From assembly GCA_020746835.1 (NCBI GenBank), contig JAGPNK010000013.1:620001-684000 (forward strand): 64,000 bases of DNA. The letters are read 5' to 3'. A model generated the notes under the pieces. It ran no database searches. It was given only the letters and a program-made list of their open reading frames with translations, and was not told where the DNA came from. Every line of letters begins with the position of its first letter. Within the stretch, counting starts at the first letter, position 1. Both the position numbers and the translations under genes were made by a program. This DNA is from Stachybotrys elegans. Taxonomy: Eukaryota > Ascomycota > Sordariomycetes > Hypocreales > Stachybotryaceae. Of the stretch, positions 45,813-56,388 are shown in pieces.

Positions 45813-46629
45813 GGATTGAATCAAGAATGAATCTTGTAGACTACGGGTCCGAGCTGTTCTTACAGATCTAGTTGCGAGACACTGTCGTGAATTCCACATC
45901 GCATTCTTCAACCCCTACGGCAGCAGGGACCTTGTAATTTGGAAGGTGACAGTGAAGACAAGGATCAGATTCCATCCATCACACCCAAGGCTGACATGTC
46001 AGGCGATCACTAGGAGGGCCCAGCCCCGCATGAAATATGAGATATAATACTAGACGAAAGTTCAATGGACAGAATATGACGAGGGGCTAATGCGGATGAA
46101 GAAACAAATGAAACGGATGAGATGGTCTTGGCTTAGCTCAAGGACATCAGCAAGAATTAATTCGCAATGGACTGCTTCGCACAAGCCCTCGAATGCCCCT
46201 GGCGGGGAACAGGTCCGCCCCGGTTGTTTAAGCCGCCCACTTGTGCGGGCACATGTTTCTTACCCGAAACAAATCAAAGCGCTTACTACCTTTCTTCCAC
46301 TTTACGCCTCCATTTCAGTTGCTATCAAGAGGTCGACAAGTGGTCAGCCAGTGGACGCTTGACCCAATTCAACTCAAGTTTGCGTCGGCTACCGAGGGCA
46401 GAGTACCAGACGGAGAAGCGTATCGGTTACGGAGTAGAAGATGCTATTTTTGGTTCATAAATCCAATGGTCGTCGGGCCTGGTTCGCTGGGGCGCCCCAG
46501 ATATTTGTGGTGCCTAAATTGGTGCAAGGGTTCTGCCTGCCACTATCATCTCATCTCGTGCCATTAGATCGGGCTGATCTCCGTTCTCTCTCCGTCTCTC
46601 CAGCCTCAACTTCAAGCATCTCTAACACA
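45813..46629. other. Intergenic region and 5' leader of the next gene
   Basis: 817 bp. Overlapping short frames at 46090-46567 are unsupported. A pyrimidine-rich leader (about 46580-46620) precedes the favoured start of the 2OG-oxygenase-like gene. Confidence 0.3.
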
Positions 46630-47514
46630 ATGGCAGCTGGAAAAATGTCCGGTATCACGCAGGGCCACTCTCTCCCTGAGTCTGACTTTGCCTTTCTCAG
46701 ATATCAAGCGGCACAGGGTCACGATGACTCAACAGAGGTACGGGTCAAGCAGGATGCGTTTTGGAGCTACTGCGGACCTCTTCTCCGCACCGACTCATCG
46801 TTACCGACAAATTTCGATGACTTCTCAACGGCGACGTTTACGGGGTCCGTTCTCCCTCGGCTCCTACCGTTTCTCAGCTTCATCAACACGTATCTCTCCG
46901 ACTGTGGCATGGACAATTACATGTTGACAGTCCGCGCAATCAGACCCAACACTGAGTTTGATCAACCCAGGTGGCATACTGACGAGCTCTTCTTCGCGGA
47001 CCTCAAGAATCGCCGTCTACCCGGTGCTAACCTGGGTTTGACTTCGTACTTTGAGAAGAACCAAACGCTTGACAATGCCAGCTCGGGTACAAACTGGAAG
47101 ATATGCACCACTCTACTGGGACCATCAACAATTTTTATCCCCCACAAGCATCAAGCCTCAGCTCGGGAAGTGCAGAAGCTTGCCCAAAATGCAGCTAGTA
47201 CGCAGCATGAATGCCTGTCCATCCGATGTGTAGGCTGTGCCACGGCCGCCACCGCCGTGAGAGAAGAATTAGCGGTCAAGCTAGCACAGTTCGGTGTAGA
47301 GCAAGCTTTCCCGGGAGAATGCGCCTTCTTTCAAGTAGGCAGGGACTCGGGGGCCGTGCATTCAGAGCCTTCGATGAGTAGCGATTTGAGAGGCAGAATA
47401 TTCATCAATGTTGTGCCTGGCACGGAAGAAGAGTTAAAGGCCCTGATGGGGAAATGGGGGATGCAGTATCCACGGCAGTGGTGGGTTGGCAACAGGATGA
47501 ATTTGGCGAAGTAA
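46630..47514 (+). CDS. 2-oxoglutarate/Fe(II)-oxygenase-like (DUF1826-like) protein
   Basis: Intronless, 294 aa from ATG 46630, which sits in a strong context (CACAATGGC). An upstream in-frame ATG at 46441 adds residues with no conserved character. A possible iron triad is visible: H-x-D in RWHTDELFF and a distal His in AVHSEP. A candidate 2OG-binding Arg is in DLRGRIFINVVPG. Other blocks are TTLLGPSTIFIPHK and GECAFFQVGRDSG. The pattern resembles the DUF1826-type branch of the 2OG-oxygenase superfamily, but I assign it from motif order only. No signal peptide. The neighbouring DJ-1/PfpI gene is on the same strand. Confidence 0.6.
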   Translation: MAAGKMSGITQGHSLPESDFAFLRYQAAQGHDDSTEVRVKQDAFWSYCGPLLRTDSSLPTNFDDFSTATFTGSVLPRLLPFLSFINTYLSDCGMDNYMLTVRAIRPNTEFDQPRWHTDELFFADLKNRRLPGANLGLTSYFEKNQTLDNASSGTNWKICTTLLGPSTIFIPHKHQASAREVQKLAQNAASTQHECLSIRCVGCATAATAVREELAVKLAQFGVEQAFPGECAFFQVGRDSGAVHSEPSMSSDLRGRIFINVVPGTEEELKALMGKWGMQYPRQWWVGNRMNLAK

Positions 47515-48466
47515 GCCTAAGACATATAAACCAGCACTGACGAATAAGGGTGGAATTTGACATGAATTATTCGGTCTATCCTTTTGATCTTCTGTTTATT
47601 CTAGCCAAGGACCATCCGGATGCCGAGCAACCTGAGTTCCCTGGCTGAAATCTCTTGTGGCATGAAGGAATCCATGATGGCATAAAGCTTGGAAGTGTCG
47701 CGTCAGTGTCGCGTCGCGCGCGTCAGATGTGGGCTCTGACTAGCCCATAACTTGCTGCTCTGTAGCCTCTAACCTCTTTCACTTTGTGGCTTTGGGGGCG
47801 GTACGGAGTAGGGCTATGCGAATCGACTCCTCAGAATGGTCGACAACACAGGCCAGGGGTTCGTCAGCAGTAAGCTCTGGGGTCGTATTTTCAGTATGTA
47901 GTTTGTTAGTATCTTTGAGCTACGGGCGTTTGGAAAACGGTCGTTTCATATGCGGTGATACAACCAATAAGCCCGAGGTCAGAGGCCAACCAGCCAGCCA
48001 TAACGTCCACAGCCACTCAAAGCAGCCTTGCGTAGGCTGATAAGAGGCCGACAGATGGTCATAATGGTGGCAGAAAAATTTTCTTCACCCTTGCACCCCT
48101 GCAGCGGCTCGCCCTGAAGACTCCAATGGTGGCTGGGAAGGGGGCTGCTGTGTCGATAGGGTTGCATCGAGGAGGTCGCGGCCAGTCCACCATACCGATT
48201 ACGGGAGTGTTGGTTCGATCTGCGGCCGAATCAGGTAAGATATGGGAAATTTACTGGACAGAGCTGACCCCAAATGAAACGATTCAAGGGGTTGGAGTCT
48301 GATGGGTGTGATGGACGCAGGTGATTATTTATTTATTGCTGTTCCATTGCCACCAGCTGAGCAAATCCCCCGATTTCTTCTCCTTTCATCTGTCCCACAG
48401 CCCATGGCTCGTTTCTCCTGCTTGCAACGACCTTATTCGACTCAAAAATAAACGGTGGCTGTGTAG
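47515..48466. other. Intergenic region
   Basis: 952 bp. A short GTCGCG-rich direct repeat lies at about 47697-47725. The remaining short frames are unsupported. Confidence 0.3.
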
Positions 48467-50133
48467 ATGGCGCCATCTGTCTCGTCTACGCGCTATCGAG
48501 CCCCTCCGACCCTCAACATCGTGACCCTTCGCAAGCATCTGAACCTTCAGAACAACAGCGATTATGAAATAATAAGAACGAGCATATATACGGCGCTCGA
48601 TGCTTACCGAGATTCTAATGGCAATCCCTTGTACAGAGCCTACATCGCCTGGAACGCAGACCAGACAGTTCTCGCTCGATTAGCGGCGGTCTTTCTCGAC
48701 GAAGACAGAAATGGCGTGCGATACTGGCCCGACGAACCTGGTCAGCCATTCTATACCGGCCTGAAGTACTCTGAGAGTCGAGAACGGTAAGCTATCCCGC
48801 CCACACATCGTGCCTTGCCGGTGAGTTGATCAAAAGCAGTATCCAGGAGTACGTGGAGAACTTGTTCTATAACCTCCATAACAACAAATTTAGGTCACTC
48901 AAGCCAAAGACCGAGTTCCTCTATAGGAACCGAGACCTAGGTTTGACGCAGGACAACGCAATCCCCATCAACGACGCCGACAACACCGAGGATGGAAGCG
49001 GGCTCCATCTGACCGCCTCTAGAGTTGCGCGAATGGGAAAACGACGAAAACGACGCAGAACCGCGTTTGCCATTCCTCCAGAACGGAGGTCCAGTCGAGA
49101 GCGACAGCCGAGAACAGATCCAGACAAAGCTACGGATGCAGAGATCGACGAAGCCACAAGAGATACTCGATCGTTGTCACCGATCCCGTCGGTCAAAGAC
49201 GCCAGGCAGCCGGCCGCCTCTACACAAGAAGCCAACTATCTGGAGGAGGCCGTGGATATGGCCATGGATCAGATAATGACGGAGGACGCCAGTGCAGCTC
49301 CCGATGATGCTGCAGTGGGACAGGAGCCCGTTGCACACTTTGTTCAACTGTCACAGCCTCCAGCTCCTGAGGCGGTCATGGTACCCAGCACAAACCTAGG
49401 ATCACCTGCCGCTTCCAATTTGCGAATCGGCGACCTTGACGGGCTTTACCCCCCCACTCAATTCAGGCTCATCCCAAATCGACCTCTTGAAGAACCCCCC
49501 AGCTCCAGAAGCTTTGCGGCGTTTCAAGCGACGGTGGAAGACGCACCCGAAGTTGAGGAAGATGATAATAGAGCAAGATGTTTCCCATCCCCAACATCCC
49601 CAACAAGGCCACTACCCACCGAACAGGAGCCACGCCCCCAGAGGGAGCCAATACCAGCGCCAGCGCCAGCGTCCCCTAGACCAGGCGATGCATCAATGTT
49701 GCCTCCTCCAATCCCCCCAACCCGACGGTCAGAATTCGACCTGACCTTCTTCGTCATCCAGTCCCGTACACCTCATTACAAAGGAGCGTCATGGGAACCA
49801 AGTAAGAACTTCAACGGCATGTCTTTGTCAGAACTCGAAGCCGAGGTCCTACCACGTGCACCTGCCGACTCGAAAGGCCTGCTACTTACACTGGACGGGG
49901 CGAAGACAACGGTGTCGATGAAAGTGCATCGTGGGAATAAGGGCGAGCATACTGCTATGGTCAAGCGTTTCCAGCGTTTGATCACCAATAGAACGGCAGA
50001 GATTCGGGATCAACATCTGGACTTCTCCATCGAGATTGAGCCGCTACTGGACAGTCAATCTTCCGTTGATCATATGGAGATCAGCAATGATGACGATTAT
50101 GACGAGGAAAGTGTTTGGAGTAACAACAGGTAA
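48467..50133 (+). CDS. Nuclear-looking protein of unknown function, 538 aa
   Basis: Exons 48467-48786 and 48837-50133, with a 50-nt intron. A structured N-terminal domain (about 1-150; TLNIVTLRKHLNLQNN, FYTGLKYSESRERS) is followed by a strong basic cluster (GKRRKRRRTAF, then RRSSRERQPR). This may be a bipartite nuclear localisation signal. Then comes a long acidic/Pro-rich disordered stretch with Ser-Pro sites. A C-terminal domain (FDLTFFVIQSRTPHYKG, SELEAEVLP, GLLLTLDGAKTTVSM) has the feel of a beta-rich fold; the tail is acidic. No family is recognised. The stop follows AACAGGTAAGG, itself a good donor, so one more exon is possible. Confidence 0.72.
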
Positions 50134-50440
50134 GGTAGGATCATCGATGCTTCTTTTTCGTCATTTGCATTTTTGCACTGTTCCTTCGTTTCTCCCCCCT
50201 TTTCACTGTTGGCTTTTTGGGGGTTGATTATCCCGTATAATGAATAATGCGAAGAAAAAAAAAGCGCCTGAGAAATAAGATGACAGGCTGTGCTTGAATA
50301 TGCACTGTTCTGGTTGGAGGGTTCTATTGTTCCGTTATCAAGCGTTGGCTGTCTGATCAAGCGTTACGATGTACCACTGTCCTTTTAGCCCTTTGCAAAT
50401 GCTATCTGTTTCATTAAATCGTTTACCTGGACATAACGTC
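50134..50440. other. Convergent intergenic region
   Basis: 307 bp between two converging genes. It includes an A-rich tract (50254-50264) and no supported gene. Confidence 0.3.
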
Positions 50441-53082
50441 CTATTTATACAGAGCTCCTTCTACAGGCTCCGAAACGTACATGTCTATTGTGCCAAAGCC
50501 AAGATGGCCAACTGCAGAGCCGCCGTCGCCCGACTCGCGCGGATCCTGTATTACCCCCCATCGAATCGGACTCATAGAAACCCGTATCAATCCCTCTCTC
50601 ACATCTCCCTCATTTACCGCTTCCATAGCTTGCAGCTCTAGCATCCCTGCAGTTTCTGAGTAATTCTCCATTGGTATTTGATCCTGCGTCGAGAAGTCAT
50701 GCTCGCCGTCTCCCAAATCAACATTGACCAAACGATCCGGGTCGTCTTCGGCCAATGATTCATAGCCACGACTGCGTTTGCTTTTCGCCATCTTGGGCGC
50801 AGATGTGCCGGCGGGAAATGAATGACATGCCGCCGATATTATGATGGAATTGTTGCCTCCTAGTGGCATCGGGCTTCGGATATGTTTGTAATAAAGAACT
50901 AGCGGAACCGCTACAAGGACGAGGGCTGCGATGAGGACCGCCAATATTGCCACTGTTGAGTATCCAATGGCGAGATAAGCATCGCTGCTAAGTCCGCTTT
51001 TGTAGTTCGTATCTGGTCCCGGATCCGGGTCGAGAAAAGTGTCGAAAAAGACACGGTAGTAGCCTCAACTGATAGTTAGCGTCTTTACATCACCCTCGAA
51101 AAGTAGCATATCATACCGCCTTCCAGTACAAACAAGTAGAGTGTGTTTGATACCAGCCAGTGCATGAGTGCACTCACTATCATCAGAGGAACACTGTAAC
51201 TATAGGGAAGCTGCAATCTGTATGTAGATCGTTGCGATCCTTCTGGCTGCGTAACCCGTAGAGCGCGGTGGGCGACGGCGTATGAACTCCATTCCTTCTC
51301 GACACAGACTCGAGTATACAGAGAGTTGTAGATGAAGTAGGAAATCGAGAGCAAGAGCTGCGGCGAGTTGGCGGTGATCACCAGACGCAAAAGGTGTTCA
51401 GGAGGAGCACCTTCGGTGTCAAGGATTCCGTTGGTGATGCTATGGGTGAACGTTTGCCCTCTTGGGTCGGTCGGTCAGTAACTTCCATACCAAATATTAA
51501 ATGCCTAGACTTACCTGCTTCCCATGGGCGTAGTAATGTTTGCTGACCAAAACAGGATGATCAAAAGAATGATGACACATGCGAGGAACCCATAGCTCCG
51601 AACCCATACAAGCCGCCTCACACCTGAGTACCATCGCCTTCTTCTGTGATGCCACTCCTGAGGCTCTGGAACTACACGACCCCTCAAGGCTATCTCAACT
51701 TTGTCATTGTAGTGTGGGCGATCGAGCGTACACCAACCCTTTGTAATATCATCGGGATCAGCGATGAAGGACGCAATAGCATCACCTGGGACGACAAACG
51801 GGTCCTGCCCCTTTGCCGTTACCAGGATACCAATGCACGCCAGCGCCTTGATGATAACACAGATCAAGACGATAAGTAATAGTTCGTTTGACAATCCGAG
51901 TTTGCAGACGGGATCTAGCTGCTGGGCCAGACAGTATTCGAGGTCGAGCACCGAGGCAAGCTCGTCGCTTAGAGTTGGTCTCACATTTCCTGGTTGACCG
52001 CCTATGCTTTCAGAAGGGATGATGTTTATTTCGTGGAAGAAGTCAAAGGTGAAGTTTGCGGATATTTCATCAGCAGACTTGAAGTCGAATTGCCTGTTTC
52101 TGTGCCCGTAAACGTTGCTGCACAGCTGCGAACATCCTTCTGCGCGATGGGTCCGGGGATTCAGTTCCGAGGTCGTCGCACATGCCGCAGCAAACCAGAG
52201 AGAATTGCTTTCCGAGGCCGGGACATGCGGGTTCCAGAAGCGTGCCTGTTCTCTGCCCAAATCCCGGAACAGGTTGTCGCGCGTCCATCCGAGGCTGTTG
52301 TCTTGTTCGACCATGAATTCATTGTCGTGAGACCGCACTACCCATATCACATCTCCAGTTGTTTGCCTTGCTGAGCAATGCATGTACTGGGAGAGGCACT
52401 CTGGAACCTCCATGCGTTGCCAGCGCTGACCCTCTTGCGCGGCGTTGGCTATGGAACGAGAGATGCGGGAACTGTCGTCGAAATAAGTGGTGATATTAAT
52501 CTCTTCGCCATAACTATCCCCCCGGTTCTCTCTTCCACCTGAGGGAAATAATAGGGCCCCGGGTGGGAAGTAAGGCGCATCGTTGATAAAACCCTCTGCA
52601 GCCAGCGTGAGGTTCCATGTCGAGCCTCTGAACTCGGTGGCGAATATTGTACTGTTGAAGACCAGGTGGATGGGAAGAGAGCTGCAAAAAAATACAAGCC
52701 AGAACAGCAGGTTGCGCCTCGAGAGGTATGATAGGTTGCGCATGGACTGCACGCCGATATCGAGCGCTGTGCCCTTTTTGTGTGCCTCATTGATGTCGCG
52801 TCGCGAGGGCGACGTAAGCACCTGCATGAAGAAATTGGACGAGGCAAGGATACACGTTGAAACAATGTTGAGCAGCAAGTGAAGCCATAAATTGGTCCTG
52901 TTGGCCTCGTCGCAATTGCCGCGGAAGATGATTGTGTTTCCCGCGACACCGCCTATCCGGGACGCGCTCCATGCAAGGAAGCTGGCGATAAGAATCACAA
53001 AGGCCCAAACCGCAAGGGTATTGTACAGCGCGGCGCGGCGCCATCCGCTGGATCGAGGGAGCCTGAGGGATTTTGGCTTCAT
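50441..53082 (-). CDS. DUF6536-like fungal multi-pass membrane protein, 844 aa
   Basis: Exons on the minus strand: 53082-51515, 51460-51117 and 51063-50441. The N-terminus has WRRAALYNTLAVWAFVILIASF, then IIFRGNCDEANRTNLWLHLL and a membrane-proximal LASSNFFMQVLTSPSR. This block order is what I recall for DUF6536 proteins. Further membrane helices are at about 123-143 (NLLFWLVFFCSSLPIHLVF), 405-425, 495-515, and three more in the C-terminal third (for example VAILAVLIAALVLVAVPLVLY). A large central extracellular-type domain carries several Asn-glycosylation sites. The tail is acidic and hydrophilic. Function of the family is unknown; likely plasma membrane. Confidence 0.82.
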
Positions 53083-53734
53083 GTCGGCGGAGAATGTCCC
53101 GCCTGCGCACGCTCACGACACGGAGGCGCAAAGCTGGGAAGCCATGGAGGTGATGATGCAAGGTCAGAAGGGAGACGTTGAGAAGGAGAGGGGTTCAGAA
53201 AGGGGTGAGACATGCAATTAAGGGACGGAACAGCTACGCCGCAGGGCTACCCGTGGGTGCTCATGGTTTGGGGGCCACACGAAGGGGCATGCCCGCATGC
53301 TTGTAGCCGCACGGGGACTTTGGATTGGCAGGATTGGCATCTAGCCACAGCCCTATTTGGGCAGCCCTGTAAATGGGAATGACATGCATGTCAGATGTGA
53401 ACTGGGGCGAGGGAGTCATGGGATATCTGGCCTTCCCCATCTGCTGACGATCATCAAAACCAGACAGACCTTGCCGCAATGTGCGATTTGAGCAAATATA
53501 AGTCGCTTAATAAATGCGACAGTACGATGGTCCGTGTTGATTCAAGCGAATAGCTACGAGATGGGAGAATATGGCCGGACATCAAGGAAGGCAGACAGCA
53601 CGGCGAAGAAAGGGAAAAGAAAGAAAAGGAAAAAGGACAAAGAAGAAGAAAAAAGAGAGAAAACAAGACAATCTAGTGTCTGATTCGGCCATGTTTTAGT
53701 AGAGACATCCGTCCCTCAACCTGTCGTAGCCTGA
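53083..53734. other. Intergenic region
   Basis: 652 bp between the DUF6536-like gene start and the P450 end. It includes a purine-rich A/G tract at about 53601-53665. No gene is supported. Confidence 0.3.
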
Positions 53735-55497
53735 CTATACACTTGCCTCCCTCACAACCTTCAGCAAGTTGGCTCCCTCGGCTGGAAAAGCGGCGAAGAA
53801 ATCGCGAAACTCCATGTCCTCATCAATCACCCCCGGAGCCTTCAGATCCCCAAAGCGTCGGAAAAACGTCCCCAGGGTGACGTAGAGCTCGCAGTACGCC
53901 AAATTGATGCCCAGGCACTGTCGCGTACCCCGCGAGAATGGAACAAGCGAGTTTTCCCGCGACTGCGCCACGTCCTTTGGCTGGTCCATCCATCTCGTCG
54001 GGTCAAAGACCCTTGGGTTCGGGAATATGACGCTGTTGCGGTGCTGCGTGTGCGACGACATGCTCACGGTTGTCTGGTTCGCGGGTGTCAGCTGCGGCTA
54101 ATGAGTCTCTCCAGGGCGCGACTTACACCTTCGGGGATGAAGTGTCCCTGTAGCAAAACGCCGCCTGCGGGAGCAGACCGCTGCAAACGACCGGGTAGAC
54201 CAGGCTCCATCCTGCAACAGTCAGCGTGATGGTACCGTGTATTTGATGCGGGAGTAATTACCTCAGAGCCTCCTTGATGATGGCAGTTAGATACGGGAGT
54301 TTCTCGAGTGCCAGGAAGCTAGGCTCTTCATCCTCATCCGGAAAGGCCTCCAACAGCTCAGCTCGAAGCCGCTGGTACATGTGCGGCGTCTTGATGACGT
54401 GGTAGGCCGCAATCGTAAGTGCTGTACCTGTCGTCTCACTGGCAGCACCGAGAATGACGCTCGTCTCGTCGGCGAGATCTTGCGGTGTGAGGGGCGCTTT
54501 GCCGTTGGACGATTCCTTGGGAGCGAGGAGCTGATGGACAATGCTTCTCTCCTTTGAATCATCCCCGTCGGCAATTTTCCTCACCACTTCTTCAACGTGC
54601 TTTGAGGACCGCTGCAGACCATTAGCTGTGTGCTTCAAATATATCCCGTGCTACAGTTTCGTACGTGGACAATAGTAACTCCGGGAAACCAGGAGACGTT
54701 TTCCAGGTGCTTCATGGCTCGCTTCAGGACGAACCACAGAGGTGGAGTCATGACAACAAAGTGCTGCGTAAACACCCAGCCGCGAGAGGCTGTCCTGTTC
54801 ATGGCCGGGAACCATTCTCCGAAATCCTCCTGGTCGAGCATGTCCCAGCAGTCGTCAAAGGCGTAGTCGGTGACAACATCTATACCCACAGCCCGAAACC
54901 CACTGTGAATGTCTGCGGGAATGCCCTTGTCCAGACGCTCCTTGACGCGCGCGCACAGCTTGGCTGCCTTCTCCTGGACGAGCGCTTCCTGGTCCAGTAC
55001 GGAGCGGCGCGAGAAGAATGGGTTCAGAGGCGCGCGACGCTGTCGATGCTCCGTGTTGGACACCGTGTTGAAGATGGCATGAAGCGGCCCAAAGGATTGG
55101 CAAAATCGCCAGTCTTTATTGAAGACGCTGCCTACTTTGTATATCAAGTCAAAGTCCGCCGGGTCCGAAAGATGGATCTCATTCGGGGCAATTCTGACGA
55201 TAGGTCCTGGTTCATGGCTGTTGGAATGGAGTGCCCGTAGAGTGGAAGGGACCGGGACATACCGTACTCCTCGTGGAGCTCGAGGATCTTCTCGTGCGTG
55301 ATGCCGTCTTGGAAGAAGCCCCAGTGGAACAGCCTGTACCGTGACACAGCGTTCCAGAAGGGACCAGGGACTTTGGCAAGGGGATGGAAACAAAGACGAT
55401 AAAGGGCTACGACGGCAACAGACACGGTGGCCAATCCCGTGCCCAGAGCCAGCCGGTCGGTGCCCATGTTCACAATACTCATTCTGGAGGAAGACAA
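53735..55497 (-). CDS. Cytochrome P450 monooxygenase
   Basis: 518 aa, microsomal. Exons on the minus strand: 55497-55263, 55206-54698, 54650-54262, 54211-54127, 54073-53735. An N-terminal membrane anchor (LATVSVAVVALYRLCF) is followed by the Pro-rich hinge (HPLAKVPGP). The I-helix oxygen-binding region is ILGAASETTGTALT, the ExxR motif is KEALR, the PERF-like motif is FDPTRW, and the heme loop is PFSRGTRQCLG with C459 as the thiolate ligand. The arrangement recalls TRI11-type (CYP65-like) P450s. The 54697-54651 intron has a weak donor (GTCTCC) and is the least certain junction. A start at 55479 is possible. No backbone biosynthetic gene is adjacent, so the substrate is unknown. Confidence 0.9.
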
Positions 55498-56388
55498 GGG
55501 GAGAGGAGAGTAGAGTATGGACGCACAGACAGGGGTTCACTCTCTCCCGAGGAGAAACAGGATGAGTATATATAGGCGGTCGGGTCTTTCCCTGCTAATG
55601 CCTCGCTTATAGCCCCTCTCTGTGTCTTGGGCTGCGAACCAGCAGCGTACGAGATTCCTGGTACTGTATCACTCATCCCAGGACCGCCCCCCCCACCGTC
55701 TCCAGTCTCCATGTATTACCCTACGCATGTATTAGCTCTGCCGGAAGGATTGTTGGCGGCAAGACTTGTCCGTAAAAGGTTATCTGCTGACCCTTGTTGC
55801 AGAAAATTGCTGCCACAGCTTACGGGGCACGATGGCGGCGGAAGACGTGTTGTGGAACCGACACTCGGCCGACAAGGCACGATCCGGGCCTTTCGGCGAT
55901 GCGATGCGGAACCACAGAATGCTGATCTGGGCTGGTTTGCGCGCGCATGGTTCATCCTAAATGGGCAGTGCAGCCGAGTGGTTCCCCTCACTTCGTCAAC
56001 TTTTTTTTCTCTCTCCTCTCTTCTCTCACTCACACACACTCTCTCTCTCTGCTCATTCCCCCCTGACTTCCCATACCAAGGTTGGAACATTGTCTGATCT
56101 GTATCATCACAACATCCCCATATGATAGAAGTGTCTTGAGAGAGGGGAGGCTCGTCCATCGGAACCGTTGCGGTCTTTGACCCATGGCAGACCAGATTTT
56201 TCTCCGTAAGGCACTCAATCTGTGGCGCCCCTTGCAACTCCGTAACACATTATCAATACCCTTGCGTGGTGCTCATGCCCCTGCTGCTGCAGCACTAGAT
56301 CCAGTGATCATCTAGTCGCGTACGGACTACGCCAAAGGGGAATTAGAAGAGGGGCATTATAGCCAAGCTCCCGGCCCTCCATATTCTC
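55498..56388. promoter_or_regulatory. P450 upstream region and intergenic spacer
   Basis: 891 bp. On the minus strand a TATATATA-type element at about 55566-55574 sits about 70 bp before the P450 start. A CT/CA-rich low-complexity tract lies at about 56006-56055. No gene is supported. Confidence 0.4.
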
